Positions 40,098 to 52,358 of a stretch of DNA of 64,000 nt are shown piece after piece. The DNA comes from Mya arenaria (Eukaryota > Mollusca > Bivalvia > Myida > Myidae). Under the pieces are notes generated by a model, which worked only from the letters and a program-made list of their open reading frames with translations, had not been told where the DNA came from and made no database searches. Each line of letters starts with the position of its first letter. The stretch's first letter is position 1. Location: the NCBI RefSeq assembly GCF_026914265.1, contig NC_069124.1, forward strand, positions 17,133,088 through 17,197,087, given 5' to 3'. Position numbers and translations under genes: made by a program.

Positions 40098-40432
40098 CAT
40101 TCGGAACTCCTCGGCCATTTTTTCAAAAACAACCTCGGATGTATATGGACGGTTTACATACTTAAAAAGTGGTACGTTTAAGTCCGCTGCAAATAGATCG
40201 CGTAGTAATCTTATTTAGTAGTTAAAAATTATGACTTAACTCTTGGGAATCGTAATTATGTTTGCAATAATACACTTCACTGGCAATCAATTTAAACTGA
40301 GAGCAATGAATACAACTCTTAAACACTACATTTAATTAATGCTTTTATTCAAAAAAATACGGACTACTTCAACAGATGTACCGGCATACATCCGAGGTTG
40401 TTTTTGAAAAAATGGCCGAGGAGTTCCGAATG
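40098..40432. mobile_element. 335-bp MITE with 9-bp target duplication, nested in Harbinger
   Basis: The inverted ends begin CATTCGGAACTCCTCGGCCA and run about 47 bases. They are flanked by GAAAGGAAC at 40089-40097 and 40433-40441. This is a different end sequence from the neighbouring 489-bp element but the same 9-base duplication length. Confidence 0.85.
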
Positions 40433-40441
40433 GAAAGGAAC

Positions 40442-40524
40442 CAAACTCCGCGCAGTGTTACTTCCCTTGCAGTACAGTAATCACTGCCACCACAAGATTT
40501 TCATCCAAAACTGCGCGGAGTTTG
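40442..40524. mobile_element. 83-bp deletion derivative of the CAAACTCCGCGCAG MITE
   Basis: Begins CAAACTCCGCGCAGTGTTAC and ends CTGCGCGGAGTTTG, with internal text matching one arm of the 489-bp element. It is flanked by GAAAGGAAC at 40433-40441 and 40525-40533. The left flank is shared with the 335-bp element, so three copies of the same 9-mer bracket two unrelated insertions. Confidence 0.85.
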
Positions 40525-41582
40525 GAAAGGAACATGCGAGGACTTTTGTAAACTTTATTGAAATGGCATCTTACCAGGGACTATGATATGTTTGTGGTGT
40601 TAAAGATATGATGTAACAACGTGTTATCTAAAGAAATATCTCATTGTTTATATCCAAATCAACATACAAACCAGTGAAATCGAGTTGATGTGTGAAATTT
40701 GACAGTTCGTGAAGATGAAGCTTAATATTTTGAAATATATGACATACATGGAAGAATAATTTGTAGATAAAGTATTTTCCACGAATTCAACAACATAAAT
40801 CATGCTACATTATGGAGTGGAAGTTCAATGATATTGTGTAAACATTGTGTAAATATTTGCACACACTTTGGAGTGTAAGCAGAAAACTCAAAACAGTGCG
40901 GTCACACAAGTTTAACACGGATCCTTACAGGAGTTCTAATGAAGAAGATTTATATTCATAAAGGTATGTTTTAAAACTTAGTTTTATGTGTAGTAGTTAT
41001 GTAAAACGTTTGTTCAGTCGCTGACTGTAACTTGAGTAAATGACAATTTTTGAAATGGTGATTTTCAATATAATTATATGATTATTTGATATTTCAAAGT
41101 CTTGAACTACTTTCAATAAAAAGTCAGTAGTGTGTGTTAAGACAACTTTTTGAACAGTTTTACATTGTTCCAGCACAAACAAAAAAAGTCAAGCAAGTCT
41201 GTGAAGGCAGTTAATAGTTGGATAATCAGACAGGCAGATTTATATAATTATTGTGTTATTGTTAGTTAACAAGATTGAAAAGTGACCATCTTCAAAGTAC
41301 AGTAAACAAGATTTAAAAGTGACCATCTTCAAAGTACTCTTGTCACTTATGCAACAGTCAGTTTTACCCCCCCCCCCAAACCAGCAGGGGGATTGTGGAT
41401 ACTTTGACTGTCAGTCAAGCCAACTGCTGGTAAAGTCTCAGTGTTAACCACATTCTTAAATGATTAATATCATCAAATTTCGACAATATCCAATAATAAG
41501 TTTAAAAAAACAACACCATATACATAGCATATGGAAAATATCTTTCACTTTATTGTAATGTATACATGTATGGACATATTAA

Positions 41583-41931
41583 AGCTGTACTCTCACAGAT
41601 TTACCATTTTTATAACTTTTTAATTTCTTGTCTTGGAAAGAGCAATTTTTGTGTTAATACCTGCAAATCAATGATATAAGATTGCAGGCAAAAAATCAGA
41701 TCATAGATTTTTATATTTCATTTCAAAAATTAATGTTTTATGGCTTATACTGTTACTAACAATTTAAGAAAATGCATATTAAACATCATTTTGATCAACT
41801 ACAATATATAAATCTGCGATCTAATATTTTGTCAGCAATCTTTAACAGATTTCCATGGATTTTCGCAAAAATTGGTTTGTTCCAAGACAAAAAAAAACTT
41901 GCCAAAAAATTCAATCTGTGAGAGTGCAGCT
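41583..41931. mobile_element. 349-bp TTAA-type MITE, nested in Harbinger
   Basis: The ends AGCTGTACTCTCACAGATT and its near inverse AATCTGTGAGAGTGCAGCT face each other, flanked by TTAA at 41579-41582 and 41932-41935. AT-rich interior, no coding capacity. The ends differ from the 351-bp TTAA element at 17139. Confidence 0.85.
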
Positions 41932-41935
41932 TTAA

Positions 41936-43661
41936 ACCTTTTTGTTATTTTTTATTGTGCAAATAATGTCATAGTTTTAATTGAAAAAATTGCATTTAGG
42001 TCACAACTATTTTTCTTTCTGTATTTAAATTTATGTGTGTTATTTCAGATACAACTCGTTACTAGAACCACTACTGATTAGTTACAAAAAGCAAGGAGAA
42101 GGACATGGTCATGGTATAAGACTTGCACTGGAACGTCATGGAGCTTCCTTATAGATTTTACCAAGTGCCAGCATATACCTTCTCAGTTCCGCCTAGATGA
42201 GTCAGAGAACTCTACCTCTCAGCCAGTCCTGTTTAACCTGCTGAATTGAACTTGCCAATGGAATACTACTTATAATTAACTTTGAACAATGACAGAAAAT
42301 ACATGACCTTGATGAAACATTGAGTCAAATATTTTCATATCTGTTGACTTGCTTATTATTTCTTGTACAAATGTTTCATCATTTTTTTGGAACGTATAAT
42401 ATTATTAATTCTTATCAACTGTTGAAAATTGCTGAAATAAAAAACATAATATAATTTGCCAAGAAGCAAGTTTTTTCTATTCTATATACATATAACTAAA
42501 ATGAGGCAGCATTTCACGTACAAGTCAATGGACAATTGGTCAAACTTTGCAAACAAATAAATGTTTATTTTGAAAGGACAATGTATTTGGTTCAAAACCC
42601 AAATCAGTCTGCCATATGGGATAGACTGGAAAGGATCATTGTTCATATAATTATTTCCTTGATTTCGCTGGCAAAAGGGAAAAATGTTTTTATTAACTTC
42701 AAACTTTAAATATGTCAATTGGCATAAGTGCCATGGACAAAAACCATAAATGTGGTTGTAGTATTTATTGGAGTAATCGCCTTTTTTTTATTTTTTACCG
42801 AATTCAGGTCTTTAGAATATCTTGAAAAAGGCTTTGAAATATTGACCGCAAACATCATAGTATATCTTGTTGTGACGAAATGCATGGCACATTACCACTA
42901 CTCTGGCTGCATTATTTTAGGAGTTGTAGCCGTTTGTTTATTAATGTTCTCAATTCTTGTCTGGAGCATAACAGAAAATTGACTTCATTGTTATTATACA
43001 AATAGTGATGAGAAGTGCAGAAAATGTTATTGAGATGGAATACAGTTTGCAGGGCCCATAACTCCGTTCTTGTCATTCAGAGAGTTATTGCCCATTGTTA
43101 AGCAATAAATTGGTATATTTTGTTGAAAGGCAAAGTGGATACTGGTTTCAACTGATAAGCGTGAATGGCAGTCTGTGACATCTGTGTCTTGTATTTTATG
43201 AATGTTAAATATCTGTAAACTAAGAAAAAGGTTTGTTGTGAACAGGATTCATGTAGCTGTAATTGTATTAGACATACAGGCAGCTTCTTATAGATTGTTA
43301 AGTCTTTTTTTGTGTATATGTGGGAAACAGATATGGTGTGAGTGGTAAATTGTCTGTGGAGGCAATGATTCGTGTCATTGTGATTGTTTTGTCGATACCA
43401 GTAAGTCTACAGTTCTTCTCTTTACATTTAAATTTACAAGTTCATTTGAGCTTCATTTTATACCACGTACATGATTCTTTCTGTAACCTTATTACATCAT
43501 GAACTTTCATAAAATGATGTACTGGAATGGACATACTGAATGTAGTATTACTAAATTTAAAATATTATACTAGTAATCATAAGTGATACAGTTTGGTAAT
43601 ACTATAATACAATGAGTCATGTCCTAAAATCATTTATCACTCTCTTCCCTTGAATTGACAG
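41936..43661. other. Harbinger 5' region before the transposase
   Basis: Holds no recognised gene. A hydrophobic open stretch at 42728-42982 has an in-frame stop directly before it and no early ATG, so I do not call it. An AG acceptor directly precedes the transposase ATG (TTGACAG at 43655-43661), which suggests an upstream untranslated exon somewhere here. Confidence 0.4.
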
Positions 43662-46203
43662 ATGGAGAGAAGACCTAATCTGGATGATTTGACAAACATT
43701 GAAATCATTGATCGATACCGTCTTGATCGTGATGGGATCGATTATGTGGAAAACATATTATCAAGACAAATAACGCCAAAAGCGTATCGAAACCATGCCA
43801 TCTCTGCAAGGCACAAACTACTTATAACCTTAAGGTATCTCGCGACTGGTCCAATCCAACTGAATGACTGCGACATTCATGGTGTCAGTCAACCGACTAT
43901 TTCAAGAGTACTTGGAGAAATGCTGAATGTCTTATCAGATCCAAGGCTGGTACAACAGTTCATTTCCTTCCCCACAGATGCAGCTGATCTGAGGAGGAAC
44001 GCGACAATTTTTGAGGGAATTGCAAACTTCCCAAAAGTGATGGGCCTCATAGATGGCACCCACATAAGAATTAGGGCACCGTCAGAAGACGAATATATGT
44101 ATGTAAACAGGAAACAGTTTCATAGCGTAAACGTGCAGGTGGTTGTGGATGGTGAAGACAAAATCATCGACATTGTAGCCCGCTGGCCGGGATCTGTTCA
44201 CGGTGCCAGAATTTTGCGAGAAAGTGGCCTATCCCAGCTCTTAGATAATGGGTTTGGAGGCCATGAACAGTTCCATCTACTGGGTGATAGCGGCTATCCT
44301 AGTACGCGATGGCTGCTTACACCATATCTGAACCCCCAAGGTTTAGCACAAGAAGCTTACAACAGGTATGCAGTAATGGCTTAATTGTATTTATTTTACA
44401 TATTAACATTTAGTGATTTACTTTTTAATTTTGCTAAAAGATAAGTTTGGCAAACAGTTGTATAATATGATCACAGTATAATTAAATATCAACATTTAAA
44501 CAATCACAGTTCTTTGAAGTGATAATCAAAATTAGTAACAATCACTGGCTCTAAATATCACTATACTATAAGTCCCATATCATCACAGAATGAAAGCTTA
44601 AAATGTACATGTAAAAATGTATAAAATGATTAAACTGTTTTCATGTTGAAAGGGAATATCAGACATTGATAAAACATGTTCTGTCAACAAATTTCTTTGT
44701 AGATAGTTAATATTAACAATTTCTATAATTTATTCATTACTTAATACTGACATTCCTTATTAACATAACAAAAGTTCCATTAAACTTTTAAATGCATTGC
44801 AGAAGCCACAAAACAACAAGATCCAGGGTAGAGAAAGCCATTGGACAGCTGAAGAGGAGATTTGGTGTGCTCCATACAGAGATTGCCCTTTCACCAGAAA
44901 AAGCCTGCAAGTAAGAAGCACCCTTATGATTCAAACAACTGTTTGACGATTATATTCTCTACATGAAATGTATATTAAGGTATCTGAACCATCACAAATG
45001 AAAAACACTTTGTTAGATTTGTATATCTAAAGCTAAAAGTTAATTGAGTTTATACCGGACTTTATTTAAGTATAGTTTTTTTGATATTGGCATCTTACTG
45101 GTTACAAATATGTAAAATGAACAACTGAATTTTATAAATAACATCAAACGACCACCAAACACACCAGAGAAATGGAAACCAGCAAACAACTTTAAAAAAT
45201 TACAAAACAAATACATAATGGGCAAAGCTATTGAACATTGACACCACAATGATAGGGGTCATCAGGCATCAAACACTGACATATTGTGCCAATCTGTCAG
45301 AACTTAGTTTAAGTTGACATGATTAACAACATGGCTGTTAACATTCAAATTGTTACCACTCTGAAAGATTAGTGGAAACAGTTATGATATGTAGATCTTT
45401 TATTACTTGAATATTTTATCACATTATCAAACAGTTCATGTTTAAAGATTAACAACAATGTCGTTAATCATGTTGTTGATTTAAACAAGGTTTTGAGTGA
45501 TCGGCCAAGTAGGGGTTTGATTCCTTAAAACATCATCTTTATAAAGTTGAGTTATAGTAAGTGCACAATAAAGTCTCATGTACATGATGTATATATGGAA
45601 AATGTATCTTGTTGAAAAGCATTTAGATATGGGTGATGCAATGCAAAGGAAATGGTTGTTATTACATCATATATTATCCTATGACATCATCTGTAAAAAG
45701 GAAATCTTACTACAATTAAACCACCAATATTCAGTAATAAATAGAAGCTTTTGGAATTGAAAATATTTCATAATAGACATAGACTTGATTTATATATTAT
45801 ATATATTTTATATGACTGTCTTATTTTGATGCTTGTTCATGAAAAAAGCAGGGGGAAGTAACTGAATGGTGTTAAAGGTTAAATCTGTCAGATGCAAATT
45901 CAAATTATACATATAAAATGTTTTCTTATGTTTTAAATATTTAATCATTTTTATCATAGAGTAGTCATCGCTTGTGCTGTGTTGCACAACCTGTGTAAAG
46001 CAAGAGGGATTCCATTTGCTGACAACCAAGATGATGACAATGGAAATAACAACAATGGTGATCCAAGGCCACAAGACCAAATGCCCGGTTTGCGATACAG
46101 GGATTATTTTGCTGCTACATATTTCCGTATGTTGTTAAACCCCATTCAAGTTGTTAGAGGGACTCGGGCATATTTTGTTAAACCAATACTGTCATGTGTT
46201 TAA
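43662..46203 (+). CDS. HARBI1-like: Harbinger DDE transposase (HARBI1-like)
   Basis: Three exons: 43662-44365, 44803-44910, 45960-46203 (stop TAA 46201-46203). GT/AG borders and phases agree, giving 351 residues, the usual size for the family. A helix-turn-helix-like segment (GVSQPTISRVLGEML) lies near residues 74-88. The catalytic triad is visible: Asp131 in GLIDGTHI, Asp209 in LLGDSGY, and Glu245 in RVEKAIGQLKRRF just after the first intron. The C-terminal part has the conserved AVLHNLC motif. The protein cuts and joins the element ends in the nucleus. In this superfamily it works with a Myb-like partner, encoded here on the opposite strand. No stop or frame break is seen in the spliced frame. 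Confidence 0.93.
44911..45959. other. Transposase intron 2
   Basis: AT-rich intron with a loose inverted repeat around 45310-45480 built on AACAACATGATTAAC-like words. No gene is seen in it. Confidence 0.5.
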
Positions 46204-46774
46204 GTCTATGTTACCATTAGGCATTTGAAACAGTTACACATATTCAATGGCACCAAAAAAGCAGAAGCAAATATAACATTGACAGTTTTACATTTTTTTC
46301 TGTGCTTGTACCTTCAAATGTTTCACAAACTTTATTTTGTTATTTGTTCATGAAAGTTATGTTAAATGAATAAGTTTTACCAATGGCAATACAACAACTA
46401 TTTGCAACCAAAATCTCTGAATGAGTCATTTCATCACTACAGACAGTTACATTTGAAATACTTTCTTATCCATAATTAATTTAAACATTGGATATCATGC
46501 AAGAGTTTGATTTGTACAGTTTTGATTAATGTAGAGAATGTCATTTAAAATTAGTAAGTATAGTTATGACTCATATACATAAAAGATGTTAAATAAAATT
46601 GAATACAACACATATGATGGTAGAACAATACACTATAAAGTATGCCTAGTAATTATCAACTTGAAAATGTCACATTAACAAGGTAATACTTCTGCAGATA
46701 TGAGTAAAATATTGTGCTTAAATAGTTGAAAAAAATACTGGTACACAAATAATGCATGTCAATATCTAAAAAGT

Positions 46775-48947
46775 TTAATTTGTCTTTAATTTATTTTCCA
46801 GCAGTGCCACCTCTAACTCCAACTTTCTTTTTTTCAGGTTGATCACTTCCAAGCATAGTTTACAGTGTGAACATTGATTGGAGCATGAAATGTCATTTGA
46901 AGAAAAGATAGTGTCCACATTTAAGACTGGCTGGAATTCTGGAAACGTCTGTGCTTCAGAACTATGTGGAGTAACAGCATCTTCGCTCACATCTGTTATT
47001 TGGGGCAGTCTGAAATGTAGCATGTATATGCATTTTTACATGAAACTTGTACTTCATTAAATTGCATGCAAGTGTTTCAAACCCAAGTGTTTACATATCA
47101 CCACTAATTACAATGTTTCAAGTTTTTTTATAGATAATTTTGATGTTCTTTTGCCACATGTTTTGGTAAAAATGAAACTAAATGCGTGTTGTTTCCTGTC
47201 ATTTCTGTGAAATGGTGAAACTATCAGGAACGGATTGATTATATAACGATTTTTGGGCTGAGCTTCTCGGTAGTAATTGTATAACAAAAATGAAATGTTT
47301 TCTGTTGTAATTCTTACGGATTTATATGGAAAGCAGATGTTGGTTGACTTGTTAGTACGCTTACACTGGATGGTGATGACCCAACACTGAAATATAATGC
47401 CATATAATAAAGATATTACTTCTTTTAACTATTCAATCTTTCTTGGCAGAATTTTTCAATTTTCTGACAATGTTTGGTGAATTGCAGTGCCACACATTGT
47501 GTTTTAGTACATTTATTCAGTCAGCACTTTTTGATATATAAGCATATCACATTAAAATATATGTTGTTAAGTTAAAACAATTTTTTTTTCATTCAGATAT
47601 ATAATATGGAAAATAGGCATTGATAAAATCACTATAATAACTTCAATTTTACATACATGGCATGGAATACAGAGAATAGCTAATTTGTTTTTGTTATACT
47701 AATAAAACATGTACTAATAATATATAACATGATAACAACCTTGTACACTGCATCCATGTAGTGTCGAACCCTGTCGCAGCTGGCATTATGCCATGAATGT
47801 TAACGGTCTGAAGACCAACAACATCCATTACAGCCTCGGTCACAAGGTTCAGTGGGTTCTTTCGTCCACCTGCTGCTCCTGTTAAGACATTTATTTGTAA
47901 AAGGTTCAAAAACACAACACTATGTTCTTAATGAATACAATCACCAATATCACATTGTCTTGATTTAATAATATTATGAGATATATATTTTTGACTTAAT
48001 ATTATGATTTAATGTTTACCCTCAGATTGATCAAAACATTTAATATTGGTATGGAACACACAGGAAAGAAAGCAGGTTTTTGAGATTTTAAGACAGAAAT
48101 GAAGACATAATTTGAAAATGTTTATGAAACTCATTTTATGGTATGCGATAATATTATCATTATGTAATAACCTGTCTTGGTGGCATCTCTTATGTAGTCA
48201 CTGTACTTGGCCCGGTGTGTTTGGGCCAAGTTATCCCACTTCTTTGACAGGTCTGCAGATGACCGTGGGTAATGCGACTGTGCATTAAAATCATCTTTTA
48301 TGTGTTGCCAAAGCTCTTTTTTCACTGTTGATGTTATCCCTGCAAATTTTAATGATGCATTTAAATAGTTACATAATTAACATTGAATAAATACAAATCG
48401 CCTGATATTACAAAACAATATAAAAGGACATGTGGGTAGATAAAAGTATTCTTGAGGATAGTTTATATTTATTGATAAAATGTTCATCACTTATACACAT
48501 AAAGTTTAACGTGTGCCCTTGTGGACTGTCAAGAAAATAGCATTCTCAATATAATAACTTATAAAAAATATACATGTACTGTATACGAAAACAGATGGGT
48601 ATCCCCTCCCCGAATTCCCAATGTGGGGATGTAAACAAACCATGTTTAGTGACCAAAAATACACAATAACACGTCCCTTAGTACAACACAACATGTCTAA
48701 TGTTAAAAATGTAAAATGTTTAACAAAATGCGGAGTACCGTTTTAAGTCAAACAGAATGTAAACAAATGTTTCAAACCTAAAAAAATACTTACAAGGAAC
48801 AGATTTAGCCTTATATACAACGTAGTTGGTTAGTTTCTTGTCAACACTAGACCGTCCACCCATAACCTCGCACAGCAGAATGCAATCGGCTGGTGTAAAA
48901 TTAGGATTACGATCCTTCTTTTCCGAAAAAGCGATCGGAGCGGCCAT
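46775..48947 (-). CDS. Harbinger Myb/SANT-like DNA-binding partner (NAIF1-like)
   Basis: Four exons on the minus strand: 48794-48947, 48172-48339, 47740-47878, 46775-47009. All have GT/AG borders and agreeing phases, giving 231 residues. The N-terminal half has the trihelix Myb/SANT-like pattern: an acidic/aromatic first helix (FTPADCILLCEVM), KKELWQHIKDDFNA, then RSSADLSKKWDNLAQ and KYSDYIRD. The C-terminal end is a Lys/Leu/Glu-rich helix (LKKRKLELEVALLENKL) likely to form a coiled coil, preceded by CSHCKLC. In the known pair, this protein brings the transposase to the nucleus and binds the element ends. It is convergent with the transposase, and both frames are open, which is why the element looks competent. 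Confidence 0.88.
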
Positions 48948-49246
48948 TTCGATCGTCTGCAGTCTTCGATAAGGTTCGCGCGTGCTATTTTAAACATACC
49001 GGGGAAACCTTTCGTCACTTCCGGAGCTATTAATAGAAAGAAATTCCGGCACGCACTTGCCTGTGCTTGACAACGATTTCTTAGATTCGATCTTAGATTT
49101 GAGGTTATCCTTTCGGAAGATTTAGAACAAGATTAGTTTTAAATATAACTAATAAATAAGATCGACTCTAACCTTCCGTAAGATTAAGAAATAAGGATTT
49201 TATCATATTGTAAGGACAGATCTAAGATGTATATTGAATACGGCCC

Positions 49247-52224
49247 CAGGACAGCAACTACTGGGAGCTTTTACCAGCTCCTCAACACAAGCCATCAGGA
49301 CTTTTCCAACCAACAAAGTTACGAAATGAAATTCAACTACGTCATTCAACGATAGTAGCTTAGTTTTGACAGTCCCGCCCATCCTGGAGAAGATGACTTC
49401 ACAGTTAGAGCAACTCTGCAAGCAACTCAAAGCTTGTTATGTGGCCGGTTTCCTAGCCAAAGACCCTGACCTCCTAACTCCAACACCGTCAACAGGTGCC
49501 ACTTCAACCACATCACTAAACCAACGGCCCTTTCCCCCTCTCCAATTTAGTAGGAGTAAGCCTCATACTTTTCTTAATATGATGTGCTAAGCCTGTGTCA
49601 ATTGTATGGTAAATGCCCTGAAAATCCCAAAAGTTTAACTCATCTCGTGCAAAGGTGTCCCTTGGGATATTTTAACTATTCCCCCTATTTGAGCACAACC
49701 CCTTTCCGAGGGAGTAACCCAGTCGAACCTGGTCCCATTAGCGGGCTCCAATGGTTCCTGCCCTCCACAAGTGCTGATTCTGCAAGACCCTCTCGTGCCT
49801 CTACCAAGTAAGACCCTGATATTGCCTTCCCACACTGGAATGGTCCTACTTGGTCGGCCCGTTCGGTGGCACCAAAACCCGTTTTGCCACGGTTACTTGA
49901 CATACCCGGGATTGGGACCTCCCACCCCACAAACTCCAATACGCACATGCGGAGATTAACAATTGCTTGTTCCCTATGCAGCAAATCTGCTCCTAGTAGC
50001 ATTTCAGCTTCAATTGGGGCCAAGTAAACAGTTTCAATGCCCCAAATACAAAACATCAGGTGATCAACTACATAACTATTGAAGAATCCGGCAATACATT
50101 CATAAGACGCGCATTTTGGAGTATAGGGGGACGTTTTTTATCCTACTGTACAGATGGTCAGAAATAATGGTAACTTCTGCCGCTGTATCTACTATGACAG
50201 AAACTTCAAACCGATTCACACTAACATCAATTAGGCTAAAGTTTGTCATACTGCCCTTTAGAACGATTGGATTAGTCCCCACTGAAATAGTATCAATACT
50301 TGCCGGGTGACCCACCAATTCACAGACCCTTTCATTTTCTGGATATGATGCCTAAAACCTGTCTACTCGGGACTCAGTAAATGGAAAGGCGGTATCATTT
50401 TCTGGAAGGATCAAATATACCTTACCCTTCACATCGTTTATCTAATCGGGACTCACCAACTTCATTGGGACGGACCTGCCTTGAATGGCATTCGCACCCA
50501 GGATTGACTTACGTGACCAGGCACACAATTTGAAAACTCTCAGAGCTTCTGTCCAGGGACTTGTAAGGCTCTGCAAAGGTTACAGCTTTATTCTTGTACC
50601 TTATTCTTGCATTCCCGTTTAAAGTGGGAGGTATCACCACATGCTAAACACCCAATCCTCCCCCGGGAGAAGGACTCCGGCTACAGAACCCTGAACGCGC
50701 TACCCTTTCGTCTGGCATACAAATGTACGGAGCATGGTTCCCTGCCCTTTTCAGAAATTTTGATAGCAGATTCCACAAACGATCCAGGCTCCTCGCTTTA
50801 CCCTGCCCTTGTCTATTTTCTATAGGACTCGTGGATTGAGGATGATCTTTGTCCTCAGACGTGGATACCACCCTAGCTACAGAGGCGGCATCATATTTAG
50901 TTATATGAGGGGACTGGGGACACTAAGCCCACCCGTTTCCAAGGCTCGTTAGACTTAACAGTATGTTGATACAACTTTACGACATCAACTGTGGCCCTTG
51001 CTGTTCGGGACCACTGACTGACACCACTATCTAGTATCCCCCTACAAATTTTGGTGGTTGCCTCTTTTTCAAGGAAATCGACCGATTGACTCTCATAAGC
51101 CCGAGACCCTTTTTAAGGACCCCATCTACTCAATTATACAACAGATTCCCCCTCTTCTTGAACTGCATGTTGAAATTCAAGAGTAGCTGTCTCTGGGAAA
51201 GTGAACCCCCATACCGTTCCCTTAGACAATCAAGAATCTCCATAAAGTACATATGTTGGCTAGTTTTATTGACAATGGCATGGACTTTTGCCGCCTTTCC
51301 CCCTTCCCCTAGTCTTGCACAACTGGTCCAAAGCATGACCATATGAAAACTCACTAGCTCTTTTGAATCACATAAACTTTGATTCAAATACTCCCAGTTA
51401 GAAGTACCGTAAAATTCTACCCCTGAAGGCATTCGCGCCATATAAACAGACTTCTCTGACTTTGGCCCTTTGTCTCCTTCTCTCCCAAGACTGCATGCTT
51501 CCTGCTCAATGGCATCATCATTCCAGACCAGATTAAATCCAACCCACTCCTGCGTACCCTGGCGAGTGCACATAGAATCTTCCAAATTTAACCCAACCGA
51601 TGGAGCCCCTTGATTTGATACATTAATCATATCAGGCACAAATGTTCTGCACACTTTTGAGCGGTCTCCAGTAAAGTTAACGGATACACTCGAATTACCA
51701 TTTAAGCTGGGTAGGGCGCATTAAATTGTTTAAGTGGCAAAGGTGCATAACCTCGGTCAGGTTGCAAAAATGGATACCCATGTCCCTCGCCAGAAACCCC
51801 AGTTGGTGAGGGCCCTACTCTGGATGGAGGGACTATTGGGTAGGTATACCCCCTATATTGATTGTAAGATAGAGGATAACGAACCAAGACATCATGCGCG
51901 GGTGGAAAAGAATACCCTTGGAAATAAGCATATGGGTACCCTGAGTCTTGTGGACAATATTGATAATTACCCCTATTCTGCTACCCAGGGGACGGGTTTG
52001 GAAATGGAGCCCTAGGTTCCCTGCTTTCCCCATATCTTACCTCTGATGAGGGTACACAGCCATCGTTTTAGGCATTAGGATAAGTCACAGTTGGGGGACT
52101 TTGTGACCTGGGGACAATATTCACAACTCCCATATAACTGGCCCTAGACTCCCCATATTTAATCAATAATGAAGGTTCATGGTGGTAGTTGTAAGCATTA
52201 GGATAAGTCGCAGGTGGAGGACGT
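49247..52224 (-). mobile_element. Ty3/Gypsy-like LTR retroelement fossil, part right of the Harbinger insertion
   Basis: Broken relic on the minus strand. Read from right to left it shows a Pro/Tyr-rich gag start, a gag-like region (about 51650-50900), a CCHC zinc knuckle (about 50595-50650), a retropepsin-like region with VDTAAEVTII and the ADLL flap-end pattern (about 50318-49900), and a hint of the start of reverse transcriptase. Several breaks are present. No integrase is seen. It is older than the Harbinger element that split it. Array spacer resumes at about 52225. Confidence 0.75.
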
Positions 52225-52358
52225 TGCATATGGCACGAAATAATACTTGCAATACAAAATCGTTGCATCCCGGTCAAAAACGAGGTTAAACAGGTCAAAT
52301 GAAAGTCATTGCATTTTGTTTCTTTATCAATGAAGCCAAATGTATGAAAATGCGCACA

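Larger units (their letters stand above)
39184..49246. mobile_element. PIF/Harbinger DNA transposon, complete (about 10.06 kb)
   Basis: The ends are perfect inverted repeats over at least 20 bases: GGGCCGTATTCAATATACAT at 39184 and its complement ending at 49246, continuing to about 24 bases. The target duplication is CAG (39181-39183, 49247-49249), matching the CWG type known for Harbinger. It carries both proteins of the superfamily, a DDE transposase on plus (43662-46203) and a Myb/SANT-like protein on minus (46775-48947), convergent with about 570 bases between stops. Subterminal TTAGATC-like words occur at both ends. The left 4 kb has no transposon gene and hosts at least four nested MITEs. 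It inserted into a Gypsy-type fossil. Confidence 0.92.

Noticed and set aside
42728-42982. 84-codon hydrophobic open frame inside the Harbinger element, possible membrane protein cargo
   Set aside because: A stop codon lies directly before it, there is no ATG until about codon 53, and no splice acceptor with a partner exon could be found. AT-rich sequence easily gives hydrophobic frames.
49366-49811. Plus-strand frames rich in Pro and Ser, considered as a separate gene
   Set aside because: They lie opposite the minus-strand Gypsy-type relic, occur identically in the duplicated block and have no independent gene structure.
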